A stretch of 64,000 nucleotides of DNA from Tetrahymena elliotti 4EA (taxonomy: Eukaryota; Ciliophora; Oligohymenophorea; Hymenostomatida; Tetrahymenidae), in NCBI GenBank assembly GCA_000231825.2, contig JH720353.1:181993-245992 (forward strand). The letters run 5' to 3'. Shown here piece by piece: positions 42,301 to 57,300 of the stretch. How positions within the stretch are numbered: the first letter of the stretch is position 1; each line of letters starts with the position of its first letter. The position numbers were made by a program, and so were the translations under genes. The notes below the pieces were generated by a model. It was given only the letters and a program-made list of their open reading frames with translations, had not been told where the DNA came from and searched no databases.

Positions 42301-45300
42301 AAATTAAATTGATGAAGAGTATACCCATGAACCAATTAGGCAAGATTATATGAGATAGAATAAATTTGATAATTAAAGTTTTGAAAAATTGCATGAAGAA
42401 TAAAAGATTTGAATTGATTAATTTATGTGTTAATATAAAAGAAATAAAAAACTATTATTCAATAAATTAATTAATTAATTACTTAATATTTGGTATGATA
42501 TTTTTTGATCTTGTTATGATTTATTCAAATATACTTATTCAAAAAATTTGTATTTTATTTTTTTCTTTTAATTTAACATTTTTTATTTAAAAAAAAAATA
42601 TATTAATTTTTATTTTTTGTGAAAAAATATTTTTTTTTTAAATGAATATTCTCAAGTTTTCTGATATGAATTTAAATAAATTAGTATTTATTAAATTCTA
42701 AATAATAAAAAAAAATATTTATGTTTGTTTGCTTAGAAAATTGATTAGATTTTTAAATACAATTAATTGGTTTTAATTCAATGATTAAATAAAATGGAAA
42801 GAAAAGACAATGAATATTATTAATATTAATCTAAACGTTCCTTTTATGAATAAATTCAATGTGAAAAGAACTAAAAAAATAAAATGAAATCATCCAAAAA
42901 GAGCAGATCATTTTTCCAAATGAATTAGCAAATAAAAGAGAAGGGAAAGGGCAAAATATACTGAGGCGGAATTTATTAAATTAAAAAATAATAAAGACTT
43001 GAGAGGAGGTTTTATAAGGATTAAATTAAAGTAAAAGAAAAAAGAAGGAAAAAAAGATAAAAAAGATACAAATCATCATATAAAATGGTAAATAAATTGA
43101 TTACTTTAAGTTTATAAAGATATTATTTTCATGGGTTAAAAATCTATTATAGAAATAATTTTATAATTACCTTTATAAGGTTAAGAGAATGATACTCAAG
43201 ATAGCTGAATGAAATTGCAAAAAAAGAGTATCTCTTATCAAGCAATAACATCATTTTTATTTATTTCAACCCATCTTGCTCTAAATCAAATCTAACCCCT
43301 AATGAAACTAATTTTAATTTTTTCTTCCTAAAAAATAGGCTATTGACTTACATAAGCAAGGAAGAGTCGTCAAGAGATCCTACGTTAGATAAACCAAGTC
43401 CACCAACGTTTATCACAAGCTCTTGATCAAGGTCAGTTGCTTATCAAACTCTATTTCATTTGCTAGTTTATCTAACTCAATAAATACATTCATTAAACGG
43501 CGTGGTGTTTATCAGATATAATGCACTAAACTTTTTGCATCCCTTAACACCTGCAAAACAAATTTTACATTTGATATCAATATTCGAAATATCTTCAAAA
43601 TGACTATACGAATTATCATCATATCATCAGTTCTTTTGGTTAATCAAGCAATCATAGCAGCAGCAAGTTATTTGTTTAAAATATATTTGCAGTTAAAGAG
43701 GGTAAAATTAGAAGTAGTTTTGAAAGTGGAAGACCTACAATAAAGTGATAGTTTTTGTAATTAAGCTAGGATTTTTCCGAAATATTCATAAAAAAGGAAC
43801 TCAAGGTGAAGAAATACCAAAGTAAATGTGGTAACAATCAATATAAATAGAAAGTAGATTAAAAGTTGTAGCTGCTTCTTATGAGTATAAAACTAAATAT
43901 CATGAATGAATATACAAATAAATAGTGTAGTTTTAATAAGTGAATCAGCATAAATATAAGGATAATAAGAAAGAATATTTTCATCAAATTCAATATAATC
44001 TCCCTCTTTGATGATTGTAATTTTCAAAATGATGAAAAGGATCGAATGAACTAGCTAGTTAATTAGCTTTCTTGCATGATTGCTTGATAGAAGTCATTTT
44101 ACAAAAATTTCGAATATAGATTAGATAGTGAAATGAAAATTTTAAACTGCTCAAAAAATACTTTACTTATAATTGAGCGAAAGCAGGCTTTTTATCGAAG
44201 ATATTATGTGTAGAAAATTCAAACAAAAAAATGTGAATGCATATTTGAATGAGTTATGTTAAACTAGCAAAATTATTTTGAAAAAAAAAAAATTAGATTC
44301 TTATTTTTATCTCAATTTATATAAAAATAGCTCTACAAATTCCTCGTTAGAAGAACTGACTCCAAGTTCAACCAAAGCATCTTGAAGAGATTATCCTCCT
44401 CCAGATTAAATAAGTTCCCTCTTTCTTTGAGCAGAATCGTCAAGAACCTCTCCGATGCCAACAAGGATTAGGTTATCGTCAGTACCTCCACTGTTACCAA
44501 TGACGAAAGACTCTTGACCGTCCCCAAGCTCACCGTCTGCGCTCTTAGATTCACTGAAACCGCTAGAAAGAGAATCCTCGCTGCTGGTGGTAAGTGCCTC
44601 ACTTTCGATCAACTCGCTCTTAAGGCTCCCACTGGTAATTATAATATTTTTATACTTTCAAATAGATTAAATAAAAAAACATGTTTGCTTAGACAAAATA
44701 TGATTTTTTGAATATTTTAAAATTGATTTTATCTTTAAATAAAATTAATTTTCGTTTCCAATATTTATAAATTATTTTATTAACAAAGGTACCAACTGCT
44801 TCCTCTTGAGAGCTCCCAAGAGCAGAGAAGCCTACAGACATTGGGGTAAGGCTCCCGGTCAAAGAGGTTCTCACTCTGCCCCCTACGTTAGATCCGAAGG
44901 CAGAAAGTTCGAAAGAGCTTGTGGTCTTAAATGATCAAACTAATTTTATTTAAAATATGTTTTAACTATTAGTAATAAAGGAAAATGCACAAAAAAATGT
45001 AATAAGACTAATTATAAATAAAATTTAGGTTACATGTTTTTGTTATTGTATTTAAATTTTCAAATAACTATTCTAAAGCAATACCTCCCTAACTTCTAAT
45101 TAAATATAATATCCCTGTAATACATTTTTATTTTATAATACTATTATGAATCATTAATTTCTATTAATATTTTTTGCTTGTTTCTTTCTTTCTATAAGAG
45201 ATATTTCAAAAATAGTATAAAAATATTCCTTTGGTTTTTATCAATAATTTCAGCTAATTGTTATTAGATTTACTTATCATTAGCATTAATAAAAATGGTT

Positions 45301-48300
45301 AAATTCATTTAAGCTCTTAATGATAACTTAATTTTTAAGTTCTTTTACTCAATAATTATTCGAAGTTAAATTAGATGTTTTCTTTCATTTAATATTATTT
45401 CATTTTTAAAATATTTTTGCTTCATTTGATGAATTAATTTTCATGAATAATTTTTTGATATTTTTGATAATAGAATAAGCAATTTAATTAATTGATAATA
45501 ATTTCATTTATCTTATTATTTAGAAATTTTACTTTTTTGATAAAATTTACATATCTTTTTTAAAAAGATTTTTCATTTCATAGATAAAATCAAATTAAAA
45601 TATTCTTTTTTCAATCAATCAACCAATCATTAGAGTTTAATTTTTATAAAATGATTTCTAAATTAGCCAAATCCGTTTACAACTATGGAACTACTTCAGT
45701 TATTTTTGGATAAAATGCAAGAGAAGAAATTATAAAAGGTATTAAAACCCTTAATAAAGCTACCTCTTCAACTTTAGGCCCAAAGGTTTACTTTTATTTA
45801 TAGTAGAAGATAGACTTATAGATTCTAAATATAATTATTATTCAAAAGGGAAGAAATGTTTGTATTGAAAACGAACTTAGATTACCTCGTATTACTAAGG
45901 ATGGTGTCACTGTTGCAAAAAATATTATGTTTGTAATATTTAAATTTTTAAGCAATAAATATATTCACCTTAAAGCATTGAAAATTAATCATGAATTATA
46001 TGTAGAAAAATAAGCTTTAAGAAATTGGAGCATCCCTTTTTAGGAAAGCTTCAGGCTCAACAAATCTTCATGCAGGAGATGGAACAACTAGTACAATTAT
46101 TATAGCTGAAGCAATTTTAAGGTAAATATTTGTACTTTAGATAAAAACGACATTTAGCGAATAAATTAGATTAGTTCGTTACTGAATTTGAACAAGCTTA
46201 AATTCTAAAGAGAATTTTTATTTAATTAACTTGTTATAATATGATAGTATATTATTATTCTAGATATTTCTTAGAAAGAGTTAGAAGACTGAAATGATAA
46301 AAAATAATATTATTGTAATTTTTTTAAAAAAAGGGAGAGTAATAGATATTTAGAGTATAAAGCAAATCCTATTGAAATGAAAAAAGGAATGGATAAAGCA
46401 AGAAAACATATAGTAGAATTTTTAAATGAAATATCTATCCCTATTGAAACAAAAGATCAACTTTATAAAGTCGCTATGGTATCTACTAACTATGATAGTG
46501 AAATGTCTGGATTGATATCTAATGCTTTATGGGAAGTAGGTGTTGATGGTTTAATTGAAATAGAACCAGGAAATTAATTAAGAAATGAATTAATGGTAAA
46601 TATTTTAAACAAAATAGTATTATGTTACTATTTAACATATCAAATAATTAAGTTTGTCAATGGAGCAACATTAAGCAGAGGATTCTCTTCAAGAGAATTC
46701 ATAGTAAATAAATCTTAAACAAAGTAAATGAGTTTAATATTTTAGACATAACTAACAAAAAATTTACATAAAATTAGGGTTGAATAAAGTTATCCTTTGA
46801 TTTTAGTAGCTAATTTACCAATTCAAAAGATTAAAGAGGTTGTACCTGCTCTTGAAATTGTAAGATCTAATTAAATTAAAATAATTATTTAATTTAAACT
46901 TTAAAAAAAGGCAAAGAAACTAAACAAACCACTTTTTATCATAGCTGAGGATATTAGCAATGAAGTTATTTCAAATCTAATTTTTAATTAATTAAAGGGT
47001 ATTATTGAGGTAAATTATAATTACTTTACATTTAATTTCTATAATTGTAGTTTTTATTATAAACAAGTGCTGTGCTATCACTGTACCTGGTATGGGAGCT
47101 TTTTCTAAAAATATTCTTGAAGATATTTCACTTTTGACTGGAGCTAAACTTTTTGATTAAAATAATTATTCTGAATTTATAAACCTCAAAGAGAAAGATT
47201 TTGGTGAGCAAAATGAATTGTAAATATAAAACCGTAATATTTTTTTTTATTTTATTAGGCAAATGCTAAAAAATCTAATGTTCTGAATTTGAAACATTTT
47301 TTTCTGGGAGTTATGGAGACAAGAAACTTATTGATACAAAAGTAGAAGAGTTATAGGCATAAATGAAGGATTCAAGTGAATCAGCTAAAAAAATTTACAA
47401 AGATAGATTAGCTAGACTGTCTGGGAAGATGGCAAAAATAATGTGTGGAGGAAACACTGAATTTGATATATTTGAGAATAGAGATAGATTAGTTGATGGT
47501 TTAAATGCTGTTAAGAATGCTTTAAAAAGTGTATTAATGTTATTTACTGTTCTTAAAACTTTTCATCTATTTTTAAATTAAAAAAAGGGTATTCTTCCAG
47601 GAGGTGGTATTTGTATGATTAAAGCATCCTAACTTTTAGATTATATTGAAGTTGAAAACTAAGAACAATAATATGGTGTCGATATACTCAAAAAAGCTTT
47701 ATTATAACCAACAGTTACATTATTAGAAAATGCTGGAAAAAATGGTAAAGTTGTTGTCGAGAAAATAAAAGAATTATCAGTAGAAGATCCATATGTAGGC
47801 TATGATGTAAACACAGGTAATATTAATAGTTTTTATTATCAACTTAATAAACCATGTAATTATAAAACTCTAGATGAATATGTAAATTTAACAGAAAGAG
47901 GAATCTTTGATTCTTTAATAGTTGCCAAAACTACTATCGAAGATTCTGTAAGTGTAGCTTCCATGATTCTAACTACAGAAGTAGCTATCATTAGAGATTA
48001 TAATTACGAAGGTAAATTTTAAATTATTTATTCTTACTTAAGATAAAAATTAATAATTATTATTTTGAATATAAAAGCTCCTAAGTATAATACATATAGA
48101 AGAGAGATTTTTTGAGATTTTAAATCAGCTCTAAAAGCGATATTTTAAAACTAATCAAGAAAAGTAAAATTAACTTAATAAAAAAAAAGAAATTTGTAAA
48201 TTTAAAGTGTTTATCTAACTACAACTATTTGTATCATTATGGTTTATTTCATAATAAAAATAGATTTCAAAAATTGTATATTTAACCTCTTTAGTTTACT

Positions 48301-51300
48301 TAAATTTCTAAAATGTTGTATTTTAGTCATAAAAAAATTAAAAGATTCTATTTACAAATTTAATTACCAAACAAACATTCATCAAGAAGTAGAATTAAAA
48401 ACTAAAAGGTATAATATTTGTGTATTATAATGAGACTTTTAATTATTTTAATAAAAATGGAAACTTTGTATCCATATTACTTATTCTTTTTAAAGAATAT
48501 ACATTTATTGTTTAATCTCTCTATTATTATTCCATCTTCTGAAACTAAATTTAGATAATTTAATTCAATTTTATAACAATCTGTTTTAAATTTATTTGCA
48601 CAAATTTATATGGAGAAAAGTAAGAATTATTAAAATTTTTATTTCTATTGAAATAATTCTAAAATTATGAAGAGCATTCTTATGACTGATATATTTTAGC
48701 TCTTAATAATTGTAAATGAAGCTAAGACAGTGAAGTTTTAAAATTATATCTTTATTATAAATTAATTTAATTTTATTTTCATGAAATATATACCCTAATT
48801 AAGAAACAATCTTATCTTTAGAAAGAATAAACAATTATACAAAAAGAAAATAAATATATTTTTAACATTTTTAAATAATTAAATTAGAAAAAATTCTTAA
48901 AAAATTTTTGTAGAATCAATAATCAAATAATTAGATAATAGAATTTTAAATCCCGAATTATGAAATTTTTGTAATTATTTTTTAATAATAAATTGAAAAT
49001 TTATTTCAATTATAAATTTATTTACTTTTCTTTTCAGATTATTTTGCATGAATGCATTTTTCCAATTTCTTTGTTAAAAAAAGATAAGATAAGAATTTCT
49101 GATCCTATTATAAACTAGAATTTTATAGACTTGCTAAACTCGAAAGTTTAAAAATAAAATAAATTTGTGTTAAATATTCCATTTAAATAAAATAGGTAGA
49201 ATATTTTCTACTTGAGGGAAAAAACGTAAAATAAGTAAAAAAAATAAACAAATAATTGAGTTTCAAAGATACATATGATTGTGCCAGGGATATTTGATAA
49301 CTAAAATAAAACATAACAAAAGCATGCATATTATCTTATTGCGAAGTTAGTATTGATTGATTGATTTTGTAATTAAAGTTTTGATAGAAAATTGGTAAAT
49401 TGACTTTTCTTTAATAAGATAATAATAAATCATAATAACTTTTAATTACATTAATTTACGAATAAATAAGCTTTAGTTTAATTTCATTATATTTGTGAAT
49501 TGTATTATATTCTTTGAAATAATTTATTATTATTCATTTCTAATTACCTAAAAGAAGAAATATTTATTAGATAATTAAATAGATCCAATAAAATATAGCA
49601 AACTAGCAAGTGCTAAATACTTAAGAGGACATATCTTAGCAGATTAGTTATAGCAGTTTGGATTTAGAATTTAATATACATAGCTACAGCACACATGATG
49701 AAAAATTTAAGCAAGTTTTAACAAATTCAAGAAAAAATTAAGAAACCTGATAACATTGTTGACTTTATTAAAATACTCAAAGCAGCAAATAAGATCACAT
49801 ATGAAGAGGAAACAATTTTAATGGACTCTTCAGTAAGAGGCAACCCTTAATTTAATATTATACATCAAGAATTCGAAAAAGAGCAGGCTGAGAATTTTAA
49901 TGACTTAAAGTTTTTACTCAAATTTAAAAACTTTTTGAGTTCAATGTAAAATGCCAATCGAGATAAACAGCAAGAAAGCTCTGAACCAAAATCAGATAAA
50001 ATAGATCTCCCAGTGAAACCTCTTGATTAATAAATAGAAGAAAAAGTAAAAAAAATAGAAAAGGGAAGTCCTATTAAAAGAGCTAGTGGCGTTTTGCAGT
50101 TAAACCATGCAACAAGCTTGAGAGCAATTGACAACAATAAGAGCACTCCATTAGCAACTAGCTAGGAGACTTAAAAAAACAGATAATTTGGATAGTTCTT
50201 TAAAGAAACAAGTAACCAAGATGATATAATAATTTCAGGATAGTATAACATTAAATGGAATAAAATTAAAGAAGATGTTTAACCTATTTCTCTGAATTTC
50301 CTCTTAAATTTCTTAGCTCCTGACAAGTAAAAAAACTTTTTATTTTTCATACCAAAACAATAAAAAATAAGCCAATATAAAACTTACAAATATATTTTCT
50401 GTTTTTTGACTTCAGTTATTTATCCTAAAAATCAGCCCAGCCCAGTCATTAATAGTTTTAAAATGTTTTTTTAAATAAGTTGGCTAATCGTTTGTAGCAC
50501 TTTTGAAGTTATGTAGTCAATAATTTTATTAAGCTGAGATTTATTTTAATTATCTTAGTTTTCCACATATTATTACTGAATGATAAAAAGCAATTTAAAA
50601 AGTAGCATATTATCTAACAAATTACAAAAATCATCTTTCTAGCTTATAATTAGATGCATTAATAAATAGAAGTATTTAGCATTTAAAATGAATATATTGA
50701 ACTACTACTCTTTTTTTAATTTAATTTGGCAATAACTTTTAATTTTTTTTAACAAATCTATCATAGAAAAAGAGACGAAGAGCTACAAAATGCTATCATA
50801 TCTTCAATTACATCAAAATATAAAGAATTAAAGAAGAATATTTCTGAAATCAGTAGGTTTCTCATTCTACCATCATCTTAGGATTTTAATTTATATACAA
50901 TTGTATCCTTCATAAGATCTATTTTGAAGAACATGTTTAAGATTTGTGATTTTGAAGTAACTAGAATAGATAATTCAAGCATTTCGCTATTTAGATCTCA
51001 TTCTATCACAATAGCCAGTGGAGTAATTATATTACTTATTGATTTTATTGATAACGTTTTATTTAATCTTTAACAGGATATAAGAGACACTGGAAGAGTC
51101 AAAAAGAATCTTCAAATTTTCGAATAGGATAAACTTTATATTTTAGGAAATTAAGAGAGAGACCTTATAAATGATTGCATAATTGGAGAAATACCTCAGT
51201 CCGTCTATTTTATGAAAAAAGTTGTTGATGGAAAAATATTTTTGGTTTATTTCCTCCTTGATAGCGAATCAAAACAAATGGCCGATTTTTTATTTGAGTA

Positions 51301-54300
51301 ACAAATTAAATAACCAAAAATTAGCTTTAATATATTTTTTTATAGAAATGTTAATGGCTAAAAATTTTTGAGAGTATTCAGGGTTGTATCAGATTTAATA
51401 ATAAAGATTCTTACAGAAAAAATATAAGATTAGTAAATATTCTTTTAGGGAAAGGCAGAAATAATTAAAAAATAATTTATTTATTTATTTATAAAACAGG
51501 CAATCTTTTATACTTAAGCTTTTCTACATAGTTGAAGAATATTTAAAATTATAAAAATACATCCTCATTAATAAATTTTAGGATTCATTTCAAATTCTTT
51601 TTGAAAATGAGCTTTATCTTTACAATAACTCAGTAAATTTACATTTTTATTGAATCATTTTTAGTTAAATTTTTATTTTTTTATTCATCCATTAAAAGGA
51701 ATATGACAAACAGAAACCTAATTACCCTAAAGATGATCAATTTATACAGCATGATTTAAGTATTGTAGGTACAGAATTTAAGTACTATACTTTTATAGAT
51801 GAGATATAAATAAACAGGTCACCTCATTACAAATAGTTTGAGAATGTAAATATTATAATAATCGAAAACTGAGACTTATTAGTTAATTTTTGATAATAAT
51901 TAAAAGGTTATGACATAAGTTTATCATAAACATAAGCATGCTGTTAGTAGATAGCTTGAAAGGTATAACGACTGGAAAATGGCACTTGGTTTTAACTAAG
52001 TGATTTATTTAGAATTTAATAAATAAGGCACACTTAGTTTCATAAATTAGCAACCTTCTTCAGCTCTTAAGTAAAAAATAAATATTCTAATTCAAATATA
52101 TTTGTTTCTTTATGTTTAAAATTTAAATTAAAATAGAAAAAAACATAAAATATAATTGCCTGAAAACCAACAGAATATTCATTACACAGACATATTTAAA
52201 GAAAATGATAATCTATTACAGAATATTAAAGACTGCTATATATAGTAATCTTACTACATACATAAAGGTGATTCATCTGAAGATGTTGAGGAAAACTTAC
52301 AATATTAAATTATAGCTCAACCAGGTGTTAAAAACAAAATTAAGATAGTTAAGATGAACATTAAGGAAATTGATTCAGAGGAAGAAAATCAATAAAAATA
52401 ATATAAAATATAGTCTCCAATTTTTAATTCTTGTTAAAGGACTTTCAACAATAAAATAAAAAATAAACTCACATACTTTACAGCCAGCGAGTCAAAAAAT
52501 GTAAATATTTTGAAAATAAAAACTAAATAGAAATAATTTATTTTAAATTTAGATTATTTTACAAGATAATGAGGCAAAAAATAGTACAGTAGTAGAATTT
52601 CTTTCTTAAGTTGAGTAGAAAAAGGTAAATGAAGAGTAAAAAGCACTTTATCTTAAAAAGCTTGCTTCTCCTAATATTTAGTAGATTAAAAGAAATATCA
52701 AATGTATTGCTGATATGTAAGTTCAATTAAATCAAATAGTGCAAATTAAAAAAAAATTTTGTTTAAAAAAGTGCCAACTAATAAGAAAAAGGAAATAATT
52801 ATCTTCATAGGTTATTAGTTAGAAAAGTCACAGAAAAAGCAAGCTCAAAGACTGAAATTCTATTGAAGCCAGAAGATTTTAAAGTTGATGAGCAGATCGA
52901 TTCAGAATTAGAAAGTTTTGCAATTGATATTTGGAAATATAATGAAAACTAGAAACTCAAAATAGCTTGGCTTATTATGAATAAAAGAAACTACTTCAAA
53001 GAGTATGAAATACCAATTGAAGAATTCATTAATTTTCTCTGCAAGTTGAGAGAAAAGTATAACAAAAGAGAAAACCCTTTTCACAATTTTGATCACGGGA
53101 TTATGGTTATGCACGCCTGCTTCATGATTGGATGTAGAACTGAGTAAATTCTTTATTTTTTTAGTATTCATTTTTAACCCTTTTTTTCAATATTAGTGCT
53201 AACAAATATCTTAATTCCATTTAAGAATTCAGTTTAGTTTTCAGTGGTTTATGCCATGATGTATCTCATCGTGGAAGAACTAATGCTTTCGAAGTTAATA
53301 CTATGTCTAAAATTGCAATAAGATATCATGATCAGAGTGTTTTAGAATAGCACCACATTGCTCATACATTCAAAATTCTTAGGTAGAGCAATGCTAATAT
53401 TTTTAAAAATCTGACAATTTAAAAAGTTCAATAAATTAGAAGATATGTTATCAACAATATCTTAGCTACAGACATGAGCAAACATTTTGACTATTTAAAA
53501 GATTTCTAAAATGATTTTCTAAAAGAAGTTCACAATAAAGAGTTAAGTTAACTAGGTAAATTAAATAATTAAATTCCTTTTTTTTAAATATTTTTTACAT
53601 ATACAACAACAGAAGAAAAAGAAATAAATTTATTGACTGGTACTATCATTCACACTTCTGATTTCCATCACACTGCTTAAAAGTTTGAATTAAGCAAATA
53701 ATGGAGTATAAAATGTAACAAAGAATTCAGCACATAAGTAATTATTTCAAACTTTTTTGAGAAATAAATTAATCTAAATTTGTTCAATATTATTAGTACT
53801 TAGAAGAAGGAAAATAAGGAGTTTAGTAAACAGCATATTTAAAAGATTTAGATAAAATGCATGTCTTGGCTAAAAACGAGGCAGGCTTTATTAAAATGAT
53901 TGTGAAACCTCTTTGGGAAACTATGAATAAATTTTTACAAAACTAACTGAAAGAGCCAGTAAGTAACCTTGAACAGTCTATATTAGAATGGAATAAAATA
54001 TATGAAACAGCTCTTAAAGAAGAGGAAGAAAATTAAAAATAATAAGCACTAAACAAACTACTAGCTCAATCCACTCAATAACCAGGATTAAATTCTAAAC
54101 TCAAAAATTTAATTTGAAACATAATTTTTTCATTAACAAACATACACTAAAAGATAGTAAAATAACTCAAATATAAATTTTCTAAATACTCTTTATCCAT
54201 TCTCATCATAATACAATCCTACAAATCCTTTCATACATACTTACATTCATTCAACTACACCACCAACAAACAATTTTGTCTTGATTCTAACTTAATCCAT

Positions 54301-57300
54301 TCATCAATCCACTTATCAATCAATCAAATAAATAAAAAATTAAACAATTGTCTCTTTAAATATATTTGTTTTTTTATTTTAAATGTATCATACCTAATAA
54401 TCTCTTAATCAACTGCATCTAATTCATTATATTTTCTTTTTTTAATCACCATTTTTATTTACATTTACTAATTTACTATTTTGCCATTAATTATCAAAGT
54501 CATTCTTTCTAATTTACAAAAGAACTTCTTTTCACCTTAAATACTACATCTAACTTTCACTCACAATAATATCATGAAATAATCTCAGTTTTATTATGCT
54601 TATAAATTCTTTTTTTAAGATTTGAAGATTATATTTTTTATTTTTCTGTCCATAATATTTCTTCTTCAACACATTTTTTAAATTTTTGAATAGGCTTATG
54701 TTTTTCAATTTAAAATTTCAAAGAATTATTTAAATTTAAATTCTAATTATTTGAAAGATAAAAAAATTTGTTTGTTACTAATCAACTTCTTCAATAATTA
54801 TTTTACTCTAAACATTTAATAATATAAAATTAATTTTATATTGAGTAAAAATTTTTGAAAAAAATAATACTCAAATTAAAAGATTGAAATTTAAGTAAAT
54901 AAAAGGTAATTTTAAAGTTGATGAATTTAAGAATAGTTTCTGTAAGGAAAAATGAAATAATGAATTACATAAATATAAATTTTAGAATTATAAATATATT
55001 ATTTGATAATTAATTAGTTATGAAGTGGTTTAATTTACAATTTTTGTTAGAGAAGTAGAGAAGATTTATTTATTATTATTTAACACTATAATTTTTTTTT
55101 ATTATAACTCAACAGACAATGTCATAGTCTTCTTAATTATTGATATAAATATTTTTATCAATATTTTTACCAGCATATAATTTATAGTTTATAGGAAGCT
55201 TACTCAGCTGATTAGCTCTGTATTTTTAATTTTATTGGTTATCATGTTGTTTTTAGATATTTTGTTTAGTGTTTTAATTGTATATTTTACTATGTTGGTG
55301 ATAGTTTTTTCTTTCGTAATCATCCTAGCTTTCCTCTATGACCACTTATTTTTCTTCTTCAGTTTCTTACTCTTCTTAGATATTGCTTTTAAAAGCTTAA
55401 TAATTATTAGAGTAAGTTCTATTAATACCTTTAAAGAGCTAATCTTATTCAATTTCATCATTATTTTTAGACTAACTTCTTGATCTAGATTTACTTGGTT
55501 TTTTGGCATAAGGGATGTTTTAAATATCTTCAGAACTTAAGCATTATTTAGCAACCATATCACTTAGAATGAAATCAAGTCCTTGAGGAGAATCTACCTT
55601 GATGTCTGCATAGTGTTATATACAAGATTTAAATATTTGAGCCATTCTTTCCATGTTATCGCCTGCCTTAATTAATCTATAATGAATTTGGAGATTATTC
55701 ATTATCTTTGCTATTTTTTCGATAGTTAAACCACAGGGACACCCATCTCTCCAGACAAAAGATCTTTTAAGGAATCCTCCACTAACTCCAGTATATAAAT
55801 CTCCATGAGGAGGAGCATCAGCAATATGTATTATATATTTCATTGAATTTTTTCTCCAGTTAATACCTGAAGTAGCTACATATAGACCATCCATAACAGC
55901 TTCAGGGGTATCTCCACCTCCCTCAGCATCTTATTGCTATATAAATTGAATAGTTTTAAGAGGGGTGGTTAAATTGCTGACGCGATAAAGGTAACTGCTT
56001 TCCTCAGGAGGATGATCACGATAGCAGACAAAGCCATACTTTATATCTATAATTTGTTCAAATGGCTTAGTTTTCTTATATATAGCAGCAATGTAGTCTA
56101 TGGTGGCTTATAAATATTCCCCCATTGAGCTTGTTGTATCACAACAAAATACAATATCTACTAATGATTTACCATCCTAATCTGCAGCATAATCTTCCAA
56201 GCTAGAGCCCTACTTTCTGATGGTTTCTTTATCTTGATCATTAGTTTATTATTGATTTGATTCTATATCCATTGCCAACTCAGATCTTTTGGTTTTAACA
56301 ATTGGAATATATTCTCTTTGAGTAGTAGGTTTTTTGAATATGAGAGGTACCTATTTAGCACAAACAGTTTTCTTAGGTTTGTTATTTCCTCTGATCATAA
56401 ATATGCTAGAATTTTTTGGGTTAAGTACTGAATCATTTTCGCTTTAAATGTCTTCTCTAGACAATGAGCCCCCTCTGCTTGAAGCTGTAGTAGTATTGAC
56501 TGTAGCGTTTGCTTACATAAAGGATTAATTAAAAACGTTATTACGTTAGTCATTATTATTTGCATAAAATTAAAATGAAAAATTTTTAGAATTTTAAGCT
56601 GAGTTGTCTTTGTTTATTGATTCATCCCTAATTAAAAGATTTTTATTGGGGCGTCTGTAACGAATAGTTTATGTTACATCTTCTTAATCAATGAATTCAT
56701 TTTCAGAATTTTAACGTTCTGCATCTTATTATGAAGCCATTTCATCATCTACTTCCTTTTTCTTATTTGCTGATTTTTTAGCTTGCTTTTTATTTGAGTC
56801 TTGTTTAGTCTTGATTTCAATTCCATCAATATTTAAATCTTTCTTCAGTTAGACTTCTCCAAATTGCTTGCCTGAGCGGGTCAATTTTTTGTATGTTTTT
56901 AATTTTTTATTATTTTATGAAGTTTTTTATAAAGGGGCAGGTGGCTTGGAAGAAGATTTTTCAGTTTTCTTTTATTGACGAGCTCTTTTTCTCTTAGCTG
57001 AATCAGTAATATCATCACCACTGTTTTAAATATCATAGGATTAGCTCTATTCATTTTGTTCATCTTCTTTAATTTTCTTTTACTTTTTACTTTTTTCAGC
57101 TGACTTTTATAAATTAGTTTCATAGCTTTTTACTTGCTTTTAAACTTTTTTTAATATCTATGTAGTCAAAGAAGTTATGATATCCTTTTTTTTACCAGAT
57201 TTTTATGATTCCTTTTTAGAGCTTGTGACTTGGTTCTTCTTGCTAGAAGCACTAACTGAACGGGTAACTTTTTATTTGATTGGAGACTATTTCTTTGGAG